From contig VNKQ01000016.1 of the NCBI GenBank assembly GCA_016508695.1, forward strand, positions 1,240,001 to 1,304,000: DNA of 64,000 bases. Reading direction: 5' to 3'. Numbering within the stretch: position 1 is the stretch's first letter; every line of letters begins with the position of its first letter. Made by a program: the position numbers and the translations under genes. Of this stretch, positions 23,001-34,517 are shown in pieces. This DNA comes from Hyphodiscus hymeniophilus. Taxonomy: Eukaryota > Ascomycota > Leotiomycetes > Helotiales > Hyphodiscaceae. The notes beneath the pieces were generated by a model. The model worked only from the letters and a program-made list of their open reading frames with translations, was not told the origin of the DNA and searched no databases.

Positions 23001-25574
23001 AAAAACATCGAAGCTCTTAAAGTGTTGCTCGAAATTGCCCAGACCGAGGGTAACCTGTTAAAAGAATCATGGCGTGACATCCTTATGTGCATCAGCCAAC
23101 TTGACCGGCTTCAATTGATATCGGATGGCGTTGACGAGGGCTCCATCCCTGATGTCTCGAGAGCACGGATCGTTGCTCCGTCAAGGATGGACTCTGGAGC
23201 GTCTAGGAAATCGGCCCAATCTCTCCGACCTCCTTCACGACCGCGGCCCAGGTCAACGACGTCGAGTAGTACGAGCTACTCCGTGGAGATTGCGATGGAA
23301 AGCCGGTCGGACGATGTTATCAAAGCAGTCGATCGGATATTTACCAATACAGCGAAGCTGTCTGGAGATGCTATTGTTCACTTTGTGCGCGCTCTGACCG
23401 AAGTGAGCTGGGAGGAAATCAAGATATCCGGTTCGAACGAGTCACCGCGAACATATAGCCTCCAGAAACTCGTGGAGATTAGTTACTACAATATGGAGCG
23501 AGTGAGATTCGAATGGACAAATATCTGGCTCGTCCTAGGTGAGCACTTCAACCAAGTGGGGTGCCATAACAACACCGCCGTTGTTTTCTTCGCCCTCGAC
23601 TCCTTACGACAATTGTCCATGCGATTCATGGAGATTGAGGAATTACCAGGTTTCCAGTTCCAGAAGGACTTCCTTAAACCATTCATGCACGTCATGGAAA
23701 ACAGTACTGTCGTTACGGTGAAGGATATGACACTAAGGTGTCTCATCCAGATGATCCAAGCACGAGGGCAGAATATTCGATCCGGTTGGCGAACGATGTT
23801 TGGTGTCTTCACTGTTGCTGCACGTGAGCATTACGAAAGCATTGTCAACCTTGCATTTGACAATGTCAATCAGATATACCAAACACGCTTTGGCATGGTC
23901 ATATCTCAAGGTGCTTTCGCAGATCTCATAGTTTGTTTGACGGAATTCTCCAAAAATATGAAGTTCCAGAAGAAGAGTTTGCAGGCAATGGAGACTTTGA
24001 AGTCTATCATTCCGAAAATGTTGAAGACCCCAGAATGTCCACTGTCGAATCGAGCCAGGTCTGATGTTAACTCTGATGGAACAATCCAATCAGATCAGTC
24101 TTTGACGGTACAGCCGAGTAGAACATCGCAAGAGGAGACTTTCTGGTTTCCAGTTCTTTTTGCTTTCCATGATGTTCTCATGACTGGAGAAGATCTGGAA
24201 GTTAGATCAAATGCACTCAATTACCTCTTTGACTCGCTTATCAAACACGGTGGCGATTTTCCTGCGGACTTCTGGGACATACTCTGGAGACAGCTTCTGT
24301 ATCCCATCTTCATGGTGCTGAAGTCAAAATCAGAAATGTCCAATGTCCTTAACCACGAGGAGCTGTCAGTCTGGTTATCAACTACTATGATCCAGGCACT
24401 CCGCAACATGATCACTCTCTTCACTCACTACTTCGAATCCTTGGAGAGTATGCTCGACCGATGGTTGGATCTCCTTGGCCTTTGTATATGCCAAGAAAAT
24501 GACACCATCGCCCGCATTGGTAGCAACTGCCTGCAACAGCTCATCCTCCAGAATGTCACTAAATTCAGACCGCAGCACTGGTCTAAGATCGTCGGTGCAT
24601 TCGTCGAGCTCTTCGAACGAACGACCGCCTACCAATTATTCTCAGCAGCGACCTCCTCCGCAGCTGGAAGCCTTGAGAATGGCGCTATACCGATTGAAGA
24701 CCAATCAGGCGATGAGAAATCCCTGAAGCTCAATGGCAATTCTGGTCCTGCTACTTCAGATAGCGAATCCATTAATGACGACGAGGCGAAGACGCCCACA
24801 GTACAAGGCTCCGAGCTGGAGGACTACAAGCCTCAATCCGGACTGCAGCAGCAACCAGTTGTAGTGACAGCTGCCCGAAGACGGTTCTTCAATAAGATCA
24901 TCACCCGATGCGTTCTCCAACTTCTCATGATCGAAACGGTCAACGAGTTATTCTCAAACGACGCCGTGTATGCGCAGATTCCTTCCCCAGAACTATTACG
25001 TCTCATGGCTCTTCTGAAGAAATCATTCCTCTTCGCGAAGAAGTTCAATGAGAATAAAGATTTACGCATGCGTCTCTGGCGCGAGGGCTTCATGAAACAG
25101 CCCCCCAACCTTCTCAAACAGGAATCCGGTTCAGCAGCCACATACGTATCCATACTTCTGCGTATGTATCATGACGAGAACCCCGAACGCAAATCCAATC
25201 GCACCGAAACGGAAAACGCGCTCGTGCCGCTATGCGCCGACATCATCCGAGGCTTTACGGAACTGGAAGAGGAGAGTCAGCAGCGCAATATCATGGCATG
25301 GCGACCAGTCGTCGTAGATGTTCTCGAAGGTTATACAAACTTCCCAGCGGAAGGCTTCGAGAAATACGTTGAGGTCTTCTATCCACTTGGCGTGGAGCTC
25401 CTAGGACGCGAGATGGGTGTCGAGGTTAGAATGTCACTGCAGGGTATGTTGAGGAGAGTAGGAGAGGTCAAGCTAGGAGTGTCGGGCTTGACAAGGGAGG
25501 CTACGCCGTCGAGTCCAACTAGTACGACAGGAGGATTTGCATTTAGAAGTCGTAGGCTGAGCAGACAGCAATAA
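20033..25574 (+). CDS. SEC7: SEC7-family ARF guanine nucleotide exchange factor (BIG type)
   Basis: Two exons (20033-21292, 21342-25574) joined by a 49-bp intron (GTTCGT...GTGTAG) give 1830 residues, in the size range of fungal Sec7. It activates ARF1-type GTPases on trans-Golgi membranes for vesicle budding. The N-terminal DCB/HUS regions (to about residue 600) contain NEIYLALLERRNAP. The Sec7 catalytic domain spans about 640-820, with the glutamate-finger motif FRLPGEAQKIDRFM and motif 2 YILSYSVILLNTDLHS. The HDS helical repeats downstream continue to about 1750. A Ser/Asp/Glu-rich insert precedes position 330, and a Ser-rich stretch follows the Sec7 domain. It is the longest gene in the window and shows no defects. 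Confidence 0.95.
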
Positions 25575-26055
25575 GCTTGAGACTTTGAGTAGAAATGGTC
25601 GACGATCCAAGTTCTGGTGAGCGACTTGCTATTTCAGCGTGGCATTTAGGATTGATGGCTTGGTCTTGAATGTGCCAAGCCTGGTTCGTTTCATGGGAGT
25701 TTTTGGGATTAGCGCTGGCCGTGCTGTTAGATAGATAGGCGTGTATTATATGTCGAAATCGGTTTCTTGAGGACTACTAAGTGATTATATCTCACATTCC
25801 TCTTCCTTCACTTCTTACTTGTCCCTTGTTCGGACAACTCATTTCGCTCTATCCCACGAGTCATATGAATCCCACTCTTCAGGCTTCTTGAGTCGTGTCG
25901 GTTGAAACCCAACCGACATTTCAATGACGTCCCCGCAACGCCCGTGACGCTACAACGTTTAACCGCACCTCAACTTCTCAAGAAAGCATACATAAAGGCG
26001 TTTCAGCAAACATGTTCCAGCCCAATTAGATTTCACACTCGAGTACACCTTCACC
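25575..26055. other. intergenic
   Basis: 480 bp between tandem genes. No element could be supported. Confidence 0.4.
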
Positions 26056-27433
26056 ATGGCGCCCTCAGCAGTTGAAACGAAAGTCGTCGACTCCAGCGGC
26101 ACCGAAGGCATCGCAGCCCCAGGTCGCCAGAGCTACAAAATCGCTTCAATCCCTGCGGACGGCATTGGACCTGAGGTGATCTCCGCCGGGATCACAGTTC
26201 TGCAAAAGCTGTCGGAGGAACTGGATACTTTCGACCTGGAGTTTGAGCATTTCGATTGGAGTAGTGAGAGGTACAGGAAAGAGGGCAAGTATCTCCCGGA
26301 TAATGCCTTGGAGATTGTGAAAGGATTCGATGCTATTTTGTTCGGGGCCGTTGGCGCACCGGGTGCGTTTTCCACTTCTTAGAATGGTCCATGCCTTTTG
26401 ATGTCTCAATAGATGTACCGGACCATATTTCCCTCTGGGGCCTTCGTCTTGCACTGTGCCAACCGCTTCAACAGTACGCAAATGTGCGACCTACTCGTAT
26501 TCTGCGTGGTACTTCCTCTCCTCTTTCAAATTGCAAGATTGGAGATCTGGACTGGGTCATCATTCGTGAGAATAGTGAAGGCGAGTACGCAGGCCACGGC
26601 GGGACATCGCACATGGACGAGGCATGGAGCGTAGCCACCGAGGTCTCTATATTCACACGCCACGGAACAGAAAGAATCATGCGATTCGCCTTTGAGACTG
26701 CTAGGTCTAGACCGAGAAAGAAGCTGACCGTGGTAACCAAAAGTAACGCTCAACGGAATGGCATGGTCTTCTGGGATCGTGTCGCCACGCAGGTTGGGAA
26801 GGACTATCCGGACGTGGAAGTCGACAAAATGCTCGTTGACGCAATGACTACGCGCATGGTTCTCAAGCCTGAGAGTATCGACACAGTCGTCGCCACGAAT
26901 CTTCACGCGGACATTCTCTCTGACCTCGCAGCTGCTCTAGCAGGTAGTATAGGAATTGCTCCCACGAGTAATCTCGATCCTACGAGGAAGAACCCGAGCA
27001 TGTTTGAGCCGATTCATGGCAGTGCTTTCGATATTACTGGGAAGGGAGTAGCGAATCCAGTAGCTACATTCTGGACTGCGAGTGAAATGCTCCTGGTAAG
27101 TAGATTCGGCTCATAAAATTGTTACCTGCCGATCATAATTGCATTCTTTGTACTTTACCGTTCTATACTCAGACGATTTCCGATTTTCTTTTGCAGTACT
27201 CAAACTCTCTCGTTCGGTCTAAAAAAAGACCTGATGATGAAAGTGCTAACTTCATAATCCAACAGTGGCTGGGACAGAAAGAGGCCGCAACGTTGCTTAT
27301 GGAAGCGGTTGAGAACGTGACGGAGGCCGGAGTGAAGACTGCTGACTTGAATGGGAAGAGTGGAACTGTTGAGGTCACGGACGCAGTCTCCGTCGAGATT
27401 GAGAAGCTTGCAAGGAGAGGAAAGAAAGTCTAG
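26056..27433 (+). CDS. tartrate dehydrogenase / isopropylmalate dehydrogenase-family enzyme
   Basis: Three exons (26056-26362, 26413-27095, 27266-27433) give 385 residues. The product belongs to the NAD- and divalent-metal-dependent decarboxylating dehydrogenases. YKIASIPADGIGPEVI is the N-terminal motif shared with TtuC-type tartrate dehydrogenase/decarboxylase, and VGAPDVPDHISLWGLRL spans intron 1. ENSEGEYAGHGG, KSNAQRNGMVFW, the metal-binding NLHADILSDLAAALAGS and SMFEPIHGSAFDITGKGVANP follow. Intron 2 is 170 bp, long for this window; splicing joins SEMLL to WLGQKEAATLL. The TtuC-like features favour tartrate or D-malate as substrate over isopropylmalate, but this is inferred from sequence style. 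No mitochondrial transit peptide is obvious. Confidence 0.87.
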
Positions 27434-27991
27434 TGAATTAAAGGCAATTTCCAACAAGTTTGGGAGACTTGGACGCCGAGGTCTGAGCCTGGCTTCCAAC
27501 CCCTTTTTTCTGTAACCCTGAGCCTTAAAGGGCAGATCATTCATTGGTGAGCATACTTGCTGCAACAAGATCCGGCTCATTACTTCCAGCGTTTGGTGGT
27601 CGTGGTGCAGTATATTCAAGTATGCAGGTATGAGACGTCATCAGTTTCGCCCTATTTGTGCTTCTTCTTTAGTTCCATCTCAATCTTTTCAACTTGAACC
27701 CTTGTCGTTAAGCACAAATACAAAAAATTTCCACCTGCTACATTATCTGATACGATCCATCACGATGAACATTCCAGTTACAACTTTCGGAGACTTCCCG
27801 CTGCGCTAGAGGTAGTGCTCATGCGGATGCCAAATTGATGTCGGTGGAAAAACATGAGGGAATCATCGCCTTATTAGTTTGGTGGTTGAGGTTTCTTTGT
27901 ATTGCACAGTATGAGAATTAGTCTGGTAAATAGATCCATCCCATCTATTACAGGTGACCGACCACGCCCCCCAACCCTGAAGCAATATTGC
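27434..27991. other. convergent intergenic
   Basis: About 560 bp, no gene or repeat recognised. Confidence 0.4.
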
Positions 27992-28864
27992 TCATCTATT
28001 TAACTCCGTAGCAGCATTCTCCAAAAGGTTTGCTTGGCCCAGTCCATCTTGAGTATAACGTGCGTTAAACTTTACGACTTTTTTCACCTCTTTGTATGTG
28101 TCGACGTCAATGTACAAGGGCTTTGTGCCAATGATCCATTTGACCTTTTCACTACAAGGAGGCGTGGTAAGAGAACCCTCATAACGGTAGATGGTGTTGT
28201 GTGTGAGGTGATATTGTAAGATCGAGAAGTCAAGGGGGCCGGTCAAGGTGACGTTTCCAGGAGAGGGAATCTCCGAAACGGAAGCGAAGACGGATGATAG
28301 GAGAGGGTCTGTCGGTCCAAAATCGATGAGGAAGCCTACGACTGCAATCGTTTTGTCTAACAGTATCAGTCTGAGGCGCAGTACTCGAAAGGTACGGAAC
28401 TTCATCTTACCTGCCGCTTCGAGCACGAAGTGTATTTCCATAGGGTAGTATTCATTGTTGATCCGATGCTCACTCGTGGTATGAAAATGAAACTGTGCAA
28501 GGGAATACGTCTTGTTCGCGTCTATCAAGGTTCCATTGACGACCACTTCGACATTGGTGCCCAGGTTCTCGAAATCAGCCCCTCCAGGATATGAGGGTAT
28601 ATTAAGAGAGACACTGGCACCGTGGGTGATAGTTGCATTGGTTGTGACGATATTGATGGGTGACTGGTTCATACCTTTGTCGCACATCGCATTGGCGGTT
28701 TCGTTCAGTCCGTACCAGTTCAATGGACCGGTCAGACCGGTATAGCTGAATTTAGAGGCAGGAACATTTGGCTCGCGAGGAAATTCGGATGTGCCATAGT
28801 TGCAAGCTGCGTTTGATATTCCCAGGAAGGCAGCGATTGTAGAAGCCAGATATTTAGAGAACAT
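27992..28864 (-). CDS. secreted alpha-carbonic anhydrase
   Basis: Start at 28864 gives a signal peptide (MFSKYLASTIAAFLGISNA) directly before a Cys. Exons 28864-28411 and 28356-27992 give 272 residues. The alpha class hydrates CO2 with a zinc held by three histidines: FHFHTTSEH supplies two and EIHFVLEA the third. NQSPINI and SLTTPPCSEKVKWIIGTKP are further family blocks. The 54-bp intron (GTAAGA...GTTAG, 28410-28357) contains no stop and is a multiple of three, so the retained form would insert 18 residues after EAAG. Removing it restores AADKTIAVVGFLID, the expected strand. Several Asn-x-Thr sequons fit an extracellular protein. Confidence 0.92.
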   Translation of the reverse strand: MFSKYLASTIAAFLGISNAACNYGTSEFPREPNVPASKFSYTGLTGPLNWYGLNETANAMCDKGMNQSPINIVTTNATITHGASVSLNIPSYPGGADFENLGTNVEVVVNGTLIDANKTYSLAQFHFHTTSEHRINNEYYPMEIHFVLEAAGKMKFRTFRVLRLRLILLDKTIAVVGFLIDFGPTDPLLSSVFASVSEIPSPGNVTLTGPLDFSILQYHLTHNTIYRYEGSLTTPPCSEKVKWIIGTKPLYIDVDTYKEVKKVVKFNARYTQDGLGQANLLENAATELNR

Positions 28865-30217
28865 TGTGCAAGAGAAAAGAGAATCTACGTTCAACAAAAG
28901 AGAATCTTACTGGCATCTGTCCTTGAGCTATATACCAGTACTGCGATCGCGATCGTTGAGCAATCAGCTCTATTGGGTGATTACAAAGTCGTAGGCTTGC
29001 CCAACTGGGAGAAGAAAAACGAGACAGAAAGCCGAACATGCCCCCTGTGGAGATCTGTCGATCGTTCTTTTTGACGCAGATGGGCGGAAGCCTATTGAAT
29101 AGCTGATCGTCTGGTGGAGAGCCGAAGAGGGAACAAGCCTTTTCTTGTTCCGTAAAGGGGCTACCTTGTTTTCCTGCCAGATAAGCGAGAGTCGCTTAAA
29201 TTGGAGATATGCGACATATCGGCAGGTCCTCCATTCAGAGCATAAGGTAAGGATTATGTCTCACTAAGTCCTATTGGTTTATTGAAAAGTGAGACTCCAA
29301 ATCACACCATCGGCTGCTTACCTTTGTACGATTTGCAAGGCATGTTTATATTTTCCAGCTTGGTGGCTTCTCGCGCTCTGCTGACGTACGTCATGGTTCC
29401 ACATTGCTGCTGACATGACTATATAGTAGGCAGTGAGATGACGGGATAGCTCCCGAGAACAAGGAGCTCTGTTTATGTCGACCTCTATTTAAAGTTAGGT
29501 TGTCGTTTGCTGGCATCATACCCAAGCGGAGTCTCCAGACCTGCAAAGATCGACATAAGCGCTTACCCCTATCAGAGATTCAGAACAGATCGATAACTTC
29601 TGGATTGCAGGAAGGTGAGCAGATTCCTGAATTACCTGATGGAATTGTGCGGAGTTCGAAGGTATCTGTTAATGACTGGATATCCCTTGCTAGAGGATCA
29701 GGGGGAGGACTCAAAAACGTCTAGCAGATTTGTCACCCCTCGAAATACGAATAATTATTCGAGCACACCTGGAAATTCTTGTGCTGGCTACTTCATGCCA
29801 TTGCCCACACTTGCGAATGCAATACGACTCAACAAACCATATTTTTGAGATTTGAAATATCTCAATCTCGCATCTGCCCCGATAGAATCGCAGATTGCGT
29901 CGGTTCCAACTCTTATCTACTCGAGATGCGCTACTCCAGTCACCCATCATTCCTCGAATGTTGATGCAAGAAGCCCGCAAGGCATTCTATCCCGAGAATT
30001 CGAGCAGTCGGAATGTTGGTGTTGGAGGTGGGCCTGGCTCGTGCAGGGAGGAATTGCTGCACTTTACAAGTGATTGTCTTTTCTCGAGATGAAATGAAAC
30101 CCAAGCGGCCTCTTCCACGTCACGGGCGACGATAATTTGAGATCCACTTTCCTGGGATGACATCAAGTGGCAGTGCAATAGTTTTTGGGAGACTAATCTG
30201 AGCTACTCTAACTGTCT
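28865..30217. other. intergenic
   Basis: 1.35 kb upstream of the carbonic anhydrase. Several 60-90 codon frames occur (for example 29500-29724 and 29615-29848), but none has a recognisable domain or consistent splicing. They may be further remnants of the adjoining pseudogene. Confidence 0.35.
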
Positions 30218-32401
30218 GTGCATGTTTATAATATCCCAGTTATTCACGATTACGGTGGTGAGACAGTTCTGCTCTTCAATATCTTTTCGTATGGATTACC
30301 ATTAGATTACACAGCTCTCCTGGACCTCATGCAACTCTCTCTCATTCTGTCAAGGACATACGGAGTAGGAGGGCCAACGGTGTGCTCGAATGTTCCGTTC
30401 ATTCGGATCTTTCTGATCTTTCAGCCGAGCTGTTCACAGCATCTGCCTTCCCTGAATCTCTCTGGAATTCAAACTCCTAGTACTTGCTTGGACCATTGCG
30501 AATCAACCAGTCATTTTCCATTACATTTCCCTCAATCGAGAACTTGGAGAGTTCAATGTCTACAATATCGTCGACTCGCTGACAGGCACACACATTCTCT
30601 TCCTCTCGATCCCGAGAAACGTGGCAGCTGGTTTGCCTTGGTCACTTCCATTACTGACTGCTGCTGCTCTTACAACAGAATAGTAGCCGCAGATGTGAAA
30701 TCCCGTATTCCTTTGTGAGATTGTCTATTTTCACTTGAGAAAGCATTTCTCACCCACCCTTCTTTCCCAGAAAATCTTGCGATCAACGCATCATTTTCGA
30801 CTACTGTTACTGCATCGGGGATATTTACGTGGGGAATCGTGCGGGGACCGGTTGATCTACCAGCCTTTGATCAAGAGTTTTCAATCTCAGTTGCGTCGGA
30901 TCGGTCTGCGATACTCGCTATCACGGATTCGCAAAAGTCTTCATTCGTGTTCCCCCAATGCTCCAATGAGAACGATAATCATAATACCTTACTCATCCTT
31001 GCCTGGATCTACAGACTTTCTGCACGATGGGCTGAGATCATTCCCGAAGCGTGTAGCCCTAAGTACAATATCTACGAGGCCGATGGGACAAAGACAGTAT
31101 TCCGTCTGATATTGCCCCGACAGGTTTCACCATGGCGACAATAGATTTGGGAGATATTGATGATGACGCTGCTCAGTGGTGGGCAGCGGTACTCGCCCTG
31201 GTGGGAGGTTGGAATGCATCTATTCCAAGTGATAAAGGTGTTATCCTTTACTCACCATGGTATACGAAGCTTATATCAGTACAACACTTTACTCTTCTGC
31301 GCGGAACAAAACCTCCCTTTCTACCAGCTCAGCATCGTGCGCCATCATTCACCACTGGCCCACTGTAATAAACTATCTCTAAAGTTATTGCGAGTCTCAC
31401 GAAGTGGCCGAGGAGTGCAATGCTGCTATATCTGCGACACAACTTCTCCCTGAGGCCAGATATGACGACACACGGATTCGGCTACCAGCCCTCGAGTTCG
31501 CCGTAAAGCACGAGTCAATAACGAGACGGTCTCCAAAATCCCGGCATGGAGCGAGAAGCTCAACCAATCTGACAGGCTATTTATACTGAGTTGTAATGCG
31601 GTAGGAACCAAAGCACTCCTCAATAGCATCTTCTTTGAACCTGGTGTAGAATGTAATATCTGCGGAGCATGTCTACAAGGGATTTTCGTATTCCTCGACT
31701 CAGATATCGTATTGGATCAGCATACCTTACTACGTGTCCTGATGAAACGGGATCCTCGCCTGGGATTTCTTTGGCTCAGAGCCTTCATCATCGGGGCACA
31801 TGCACGTGCTATACAAGAGGCACGTCAGGCTTGGTGGATAATCGATCTCAACGTGGCAGCATGGACCGGAACGCTCCTGTCTTTTATACAAGAGCCTGTG
31901 TCAATACTGCCCCAGGGGATAGAAGAAATATCGCGTGCTGACGAATGTCGACCCATGTACCTATTTCACGACCAATCTTACACTGTTCCCTCGCTCTTCC
32001 CATTCGCTCGATTTGGTTCTACTGCGATAGCAAATACCAACATCGACATTCGTCAACATGTACGACGTAAGCCAAATCGCTGTCTCGAATACGGAGGTCT
32101 GACCTGTCTTTGTCGCCGTGGCCAGCGCACGAACACCACCGTCCATAGCATCCCTTTACGAGCCAAGAATGGGCAGTCAACAGACGGCGATATCTCAGTC
32201 TCTTATGGAAATCTCAAGGACGATGATTGTTCGGAGATGGTGACCAGGAACACCTTCACTTGGCTGCGCGATGAGGACGGCTTTCCTGCCGCGGAGAGGG
32301 CGATTCGTGAGCACGGGTGGATAGTTAATCTGTACTCCGACGATGACTCCCCGATTACGGGCGACACTCATTCTACAGTGGTAGGCAACCTGCACGGATG
32401 A
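30218..32401 (+). pseudogene. frameshifted remnant of an uncharacterised fungal gene
   Basis: Protein-like blocks occur on the + strand in successive, different frames: SDLSAELFTASAFPESLW (near 30400); EFNVYNIVDSLTGTHILFL (30540-30683); a stretch with SGIFTWGIVRGPVDLPAF, FVFPQCSNENDN and LILAWIYRLSARWAEIIPEA (about 30770-31110); TMATIDLGDIDDDAAQWWAAV (31130-31365); EECNAAISATQLLPEARYDD (31405-31500); and from about 31505 to 32401 RVNNETVSKIPAW, SEMVTRNTFTWLRDEDG and HGWIVNLYSDDD. Some frame changes occur within a few bases with no usable splice sites, indicating several single-base indels. The final 230 codons remain open. I do not recognise the family. It is not RIP-like in composition, so decay by drift or an incompatibility-type silencing seems likelier. 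Confidence 0.55.
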
Positions 32402-33617
32402 TTGTTGAAGACAATGACCAGGAGGTCGAATTCGCTTTGAAGAGTGATGGAGGTTGCGATGTAATAATTGAAGGGAGATTTATGTTAATCAGTCGATGCC
32501 CGGTGCCTAACTCGTAGTAAGCATAATAAGCTTTAAGGTACTTCCAACCACGAGAGAATCATCATCAAATAATACGTACCGAACAGTCCGGGTATCCAGG
32601 ATAAGCGACAGGGACACCAAACCTTGTGCAAAGGGTTTGCTACTTTGACTAACTTGGATCGAAAAGGACTAGAAATCAGGACAGAGGAGAGGGAGAGGAA
32701 GAGGGGTCATAACTGACCGATGTAATTTCATTGCAGAGTGCTTTCAGCCATGTCCGCAATAAAGTACGGCATACAGTACTTGGAATATTGGAAGGCGACG
32801 TAACTTCTTGCAGTTGGCGGAGCGGTACCTTACTCACTTTGGATGCAGTAAAAGCCATGCCATCCCCAGCTGAATTCTTTCTCCTTGCACCGTCTCCGAA
32901 TATATACACGTTGTTTGGGTCTCTAGTGATTCATCTCGTCACCTCGGAAAAAGGGGTACCATTCCATTCACTGCATGCACAGACCCAAAACGAGTATTGT
33001 ATCTACAATACCACCGAGCACCTGACTTTGCAATTTGCACGACTCCAAGATGCAACATCGATAGTTCAAAATGAATTGAAAATGCCAGAGGCTTCACGCT
33101 CAATGCAGAAACTCCATAATTCCATAACGGCGCAACGTCCGCAAAGCCTTACTCCATCCAGCCATTTCATTCGGTTTTGGTAGCCCCTTTTCGCTTGGCT
33201 GAGCCCCTGAAATTGGTTCATCTCGCGTTCTCGCCAATGGAGACCCCCGCCAAAGTCTGATTCCCCGGAGAGGATTTCCACCTCGCTGGCACAACCTACC
33301 GTGAGGCTTGAACGTGGCATCTCTGCATCTGGATATCGTGGCTTTGAGGAATATTTAAAAAGGCTTGCTTGCCGGCCCTCCTGATGGTCCAGAACGCTCA
33401 TGCCGTCCCACTACTACGGGCTGGGCCTCAGCTTGCCACCATTCCAGAGCTATTGTCTGGTCACCTACCTTTTCGATAAAGCATGGAAGTATCCATCTCA
33501 CGTTCGTCTCTCCATCTGTCTCTACTTTCACACGCACTGTCTTCACCACTGTCTTTACCACTGTCTTTACCACTGTCTCTACCCCAAGTCAGTTCACTCC
33601 TTCATCACTGCATCAGC
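32402..33617. other. intergenic
   Basis: Upstream region of the G1 peptidase. A 150-codon frame at 32731-33183 has no recognised domain. A TATTTAAA-like box lies near 33351-33358, and four 12-bp tandem repeats lie at 33536-33583. Confidence 0.4.
33536..33583. repeat. 12-bp tandem repeat, four copies
   Basis: Unit ACTGTCTTTACC with one- or two-base variants, repeated four times, ending 34 bp before the chosen ATG of the G1 peptidase. Because the unit is a multiple of three, it also lies in an open frame that continues into the peptidase. Confidence 0.75.
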
Positions 33618-34517
33618 ATGAAGTTCTCATTCCCCTTCTTCGCCCTGTGGTGCGCAACTACAGCCATGGCCCGACCGGGCGGATCATCGTTAGATCAACG
33701 CATGAAGCAACGCACCCACAACCTGCAGCAGATGCACTCCGCAGGCGGCTCCAAACCAGCATCCAACATCCGCACCGCTGGCTCATCCGGGCCCTCCATC
33801 CAGGTCCCCACAAACGAAACCGCAGTCCTCCCCAATGAAAACGGCAGCGCCACCCAATACTACACCACGAACTGGGCCGGAGCAATCATCACGGCCCCTC
33901 CCACAGGCGAGACCTTCAACATCGTGATCGCGACCTTCGTGGTCCCCATCCCGAAACCGCCCGTCTCGGGGCCAGGAACATGGTGGGGAACGGCTTGGGT
34001 CGGAATCGATGGCTTCACGTACGGAAATGCGATCCTGCAGACGGGCGTCGATTGGGGCGTGGAAGTCTTCGCGGACGGCTCGTCCGCGTACGGGTACTGG
34101 GGCTGGTACGAGTGGTACCCTGCGGGGTGGTCGGACTTCACGTTCGAAGTGGCCGGCAACGACACGATCGAGCTCGTCATCGAGGCGCCCAGCGCGTCCG
34201 TGGGTCTAGCTTCCATGTCGAACCAGCGGACGGGGGGTTCCGTCTCCTCGATGCTGAAGGCGCCGTCTAATAGCAGTCTCCTGGCGGGGCAGAACGCGGA
34301 GTGGATCGTGGAGGACTTCTCCAGTGGGGGCTTGGTGCCCTTTGCGGATTTCGGGACCGTTACCTTCACGGGGTGTACGGCGGAGGCGGGGAGGACGGTT
34401 GTCGCTGTGAATGGGACGACGGCGAGTACGATTGATATTGTGAACGGGACGACGAAGGTACCCGTTACCAAGAGCTCGTTTCCGGCAACGGATCAAGTGA
34501 GGGTTTCTTATATCTGA
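33618..34517 (+). CDS. secreted glutamic peptidase (eqolisin, family G1)
   Basis: Single-exon gene of 299 residues. A signal peptide (MKFSFPFFALWCATTAMA) is followed by a basic propeptide of about 75 residues, then the mature beta-sandwich starting near YYTTNWAGAIIT. Eqolisins use a Gln/Glu pair and act at acid pH: TAWVGIDG and AILQTGVDWGVEV carry the catalytic Gln (about Q141), and NAEWIVEDFSSGG carries the catalytic Glu (E228 or E232). GYWGWYEWYPAGW is the Trp/Tyr-rich substrate-cleft segment of the family. ATG 33618 is chosen because the signal peptide begins there; an in-frame ATG at 33483 would add 45 repeat-encoded residues. The gene is noticeably GC-rich compared with its flanks. Likely role: extracellular protein degradation. 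Confidence 0.92.
   Translation: MKFSFPFFALWCATTAMARPGGSSLDQRMKQRTHNLQQMHSAGGSKPASNIRTAGSSGPSIQVPTNETAVLPNENGSATQYYTTNWAGAIITAPPTGETFNIVIATFVVPIPKPPVSGPGTWWGTAWVGIDGFTYGNAILQTGVDWGVEVFADGSSAYGYWGWYEWYPAGWSDFTFEVAGNDTIELVIEAPSASVGLASMSNQRTGGSVSSMLKAPSNSSLLAGQNAEWIVEDFSSGGLVPFADFGTVTFTGCTAEAGRTVVAVNGTTASTIDIVNGTTKVPVTKSSFPATDQVRVSYI

Noticed and set aside
32731..33183. 150-codon plus-strand frame upstream of the G1 peptidase
   Set aside because: No recognisable domain or codon-usage support by eye.
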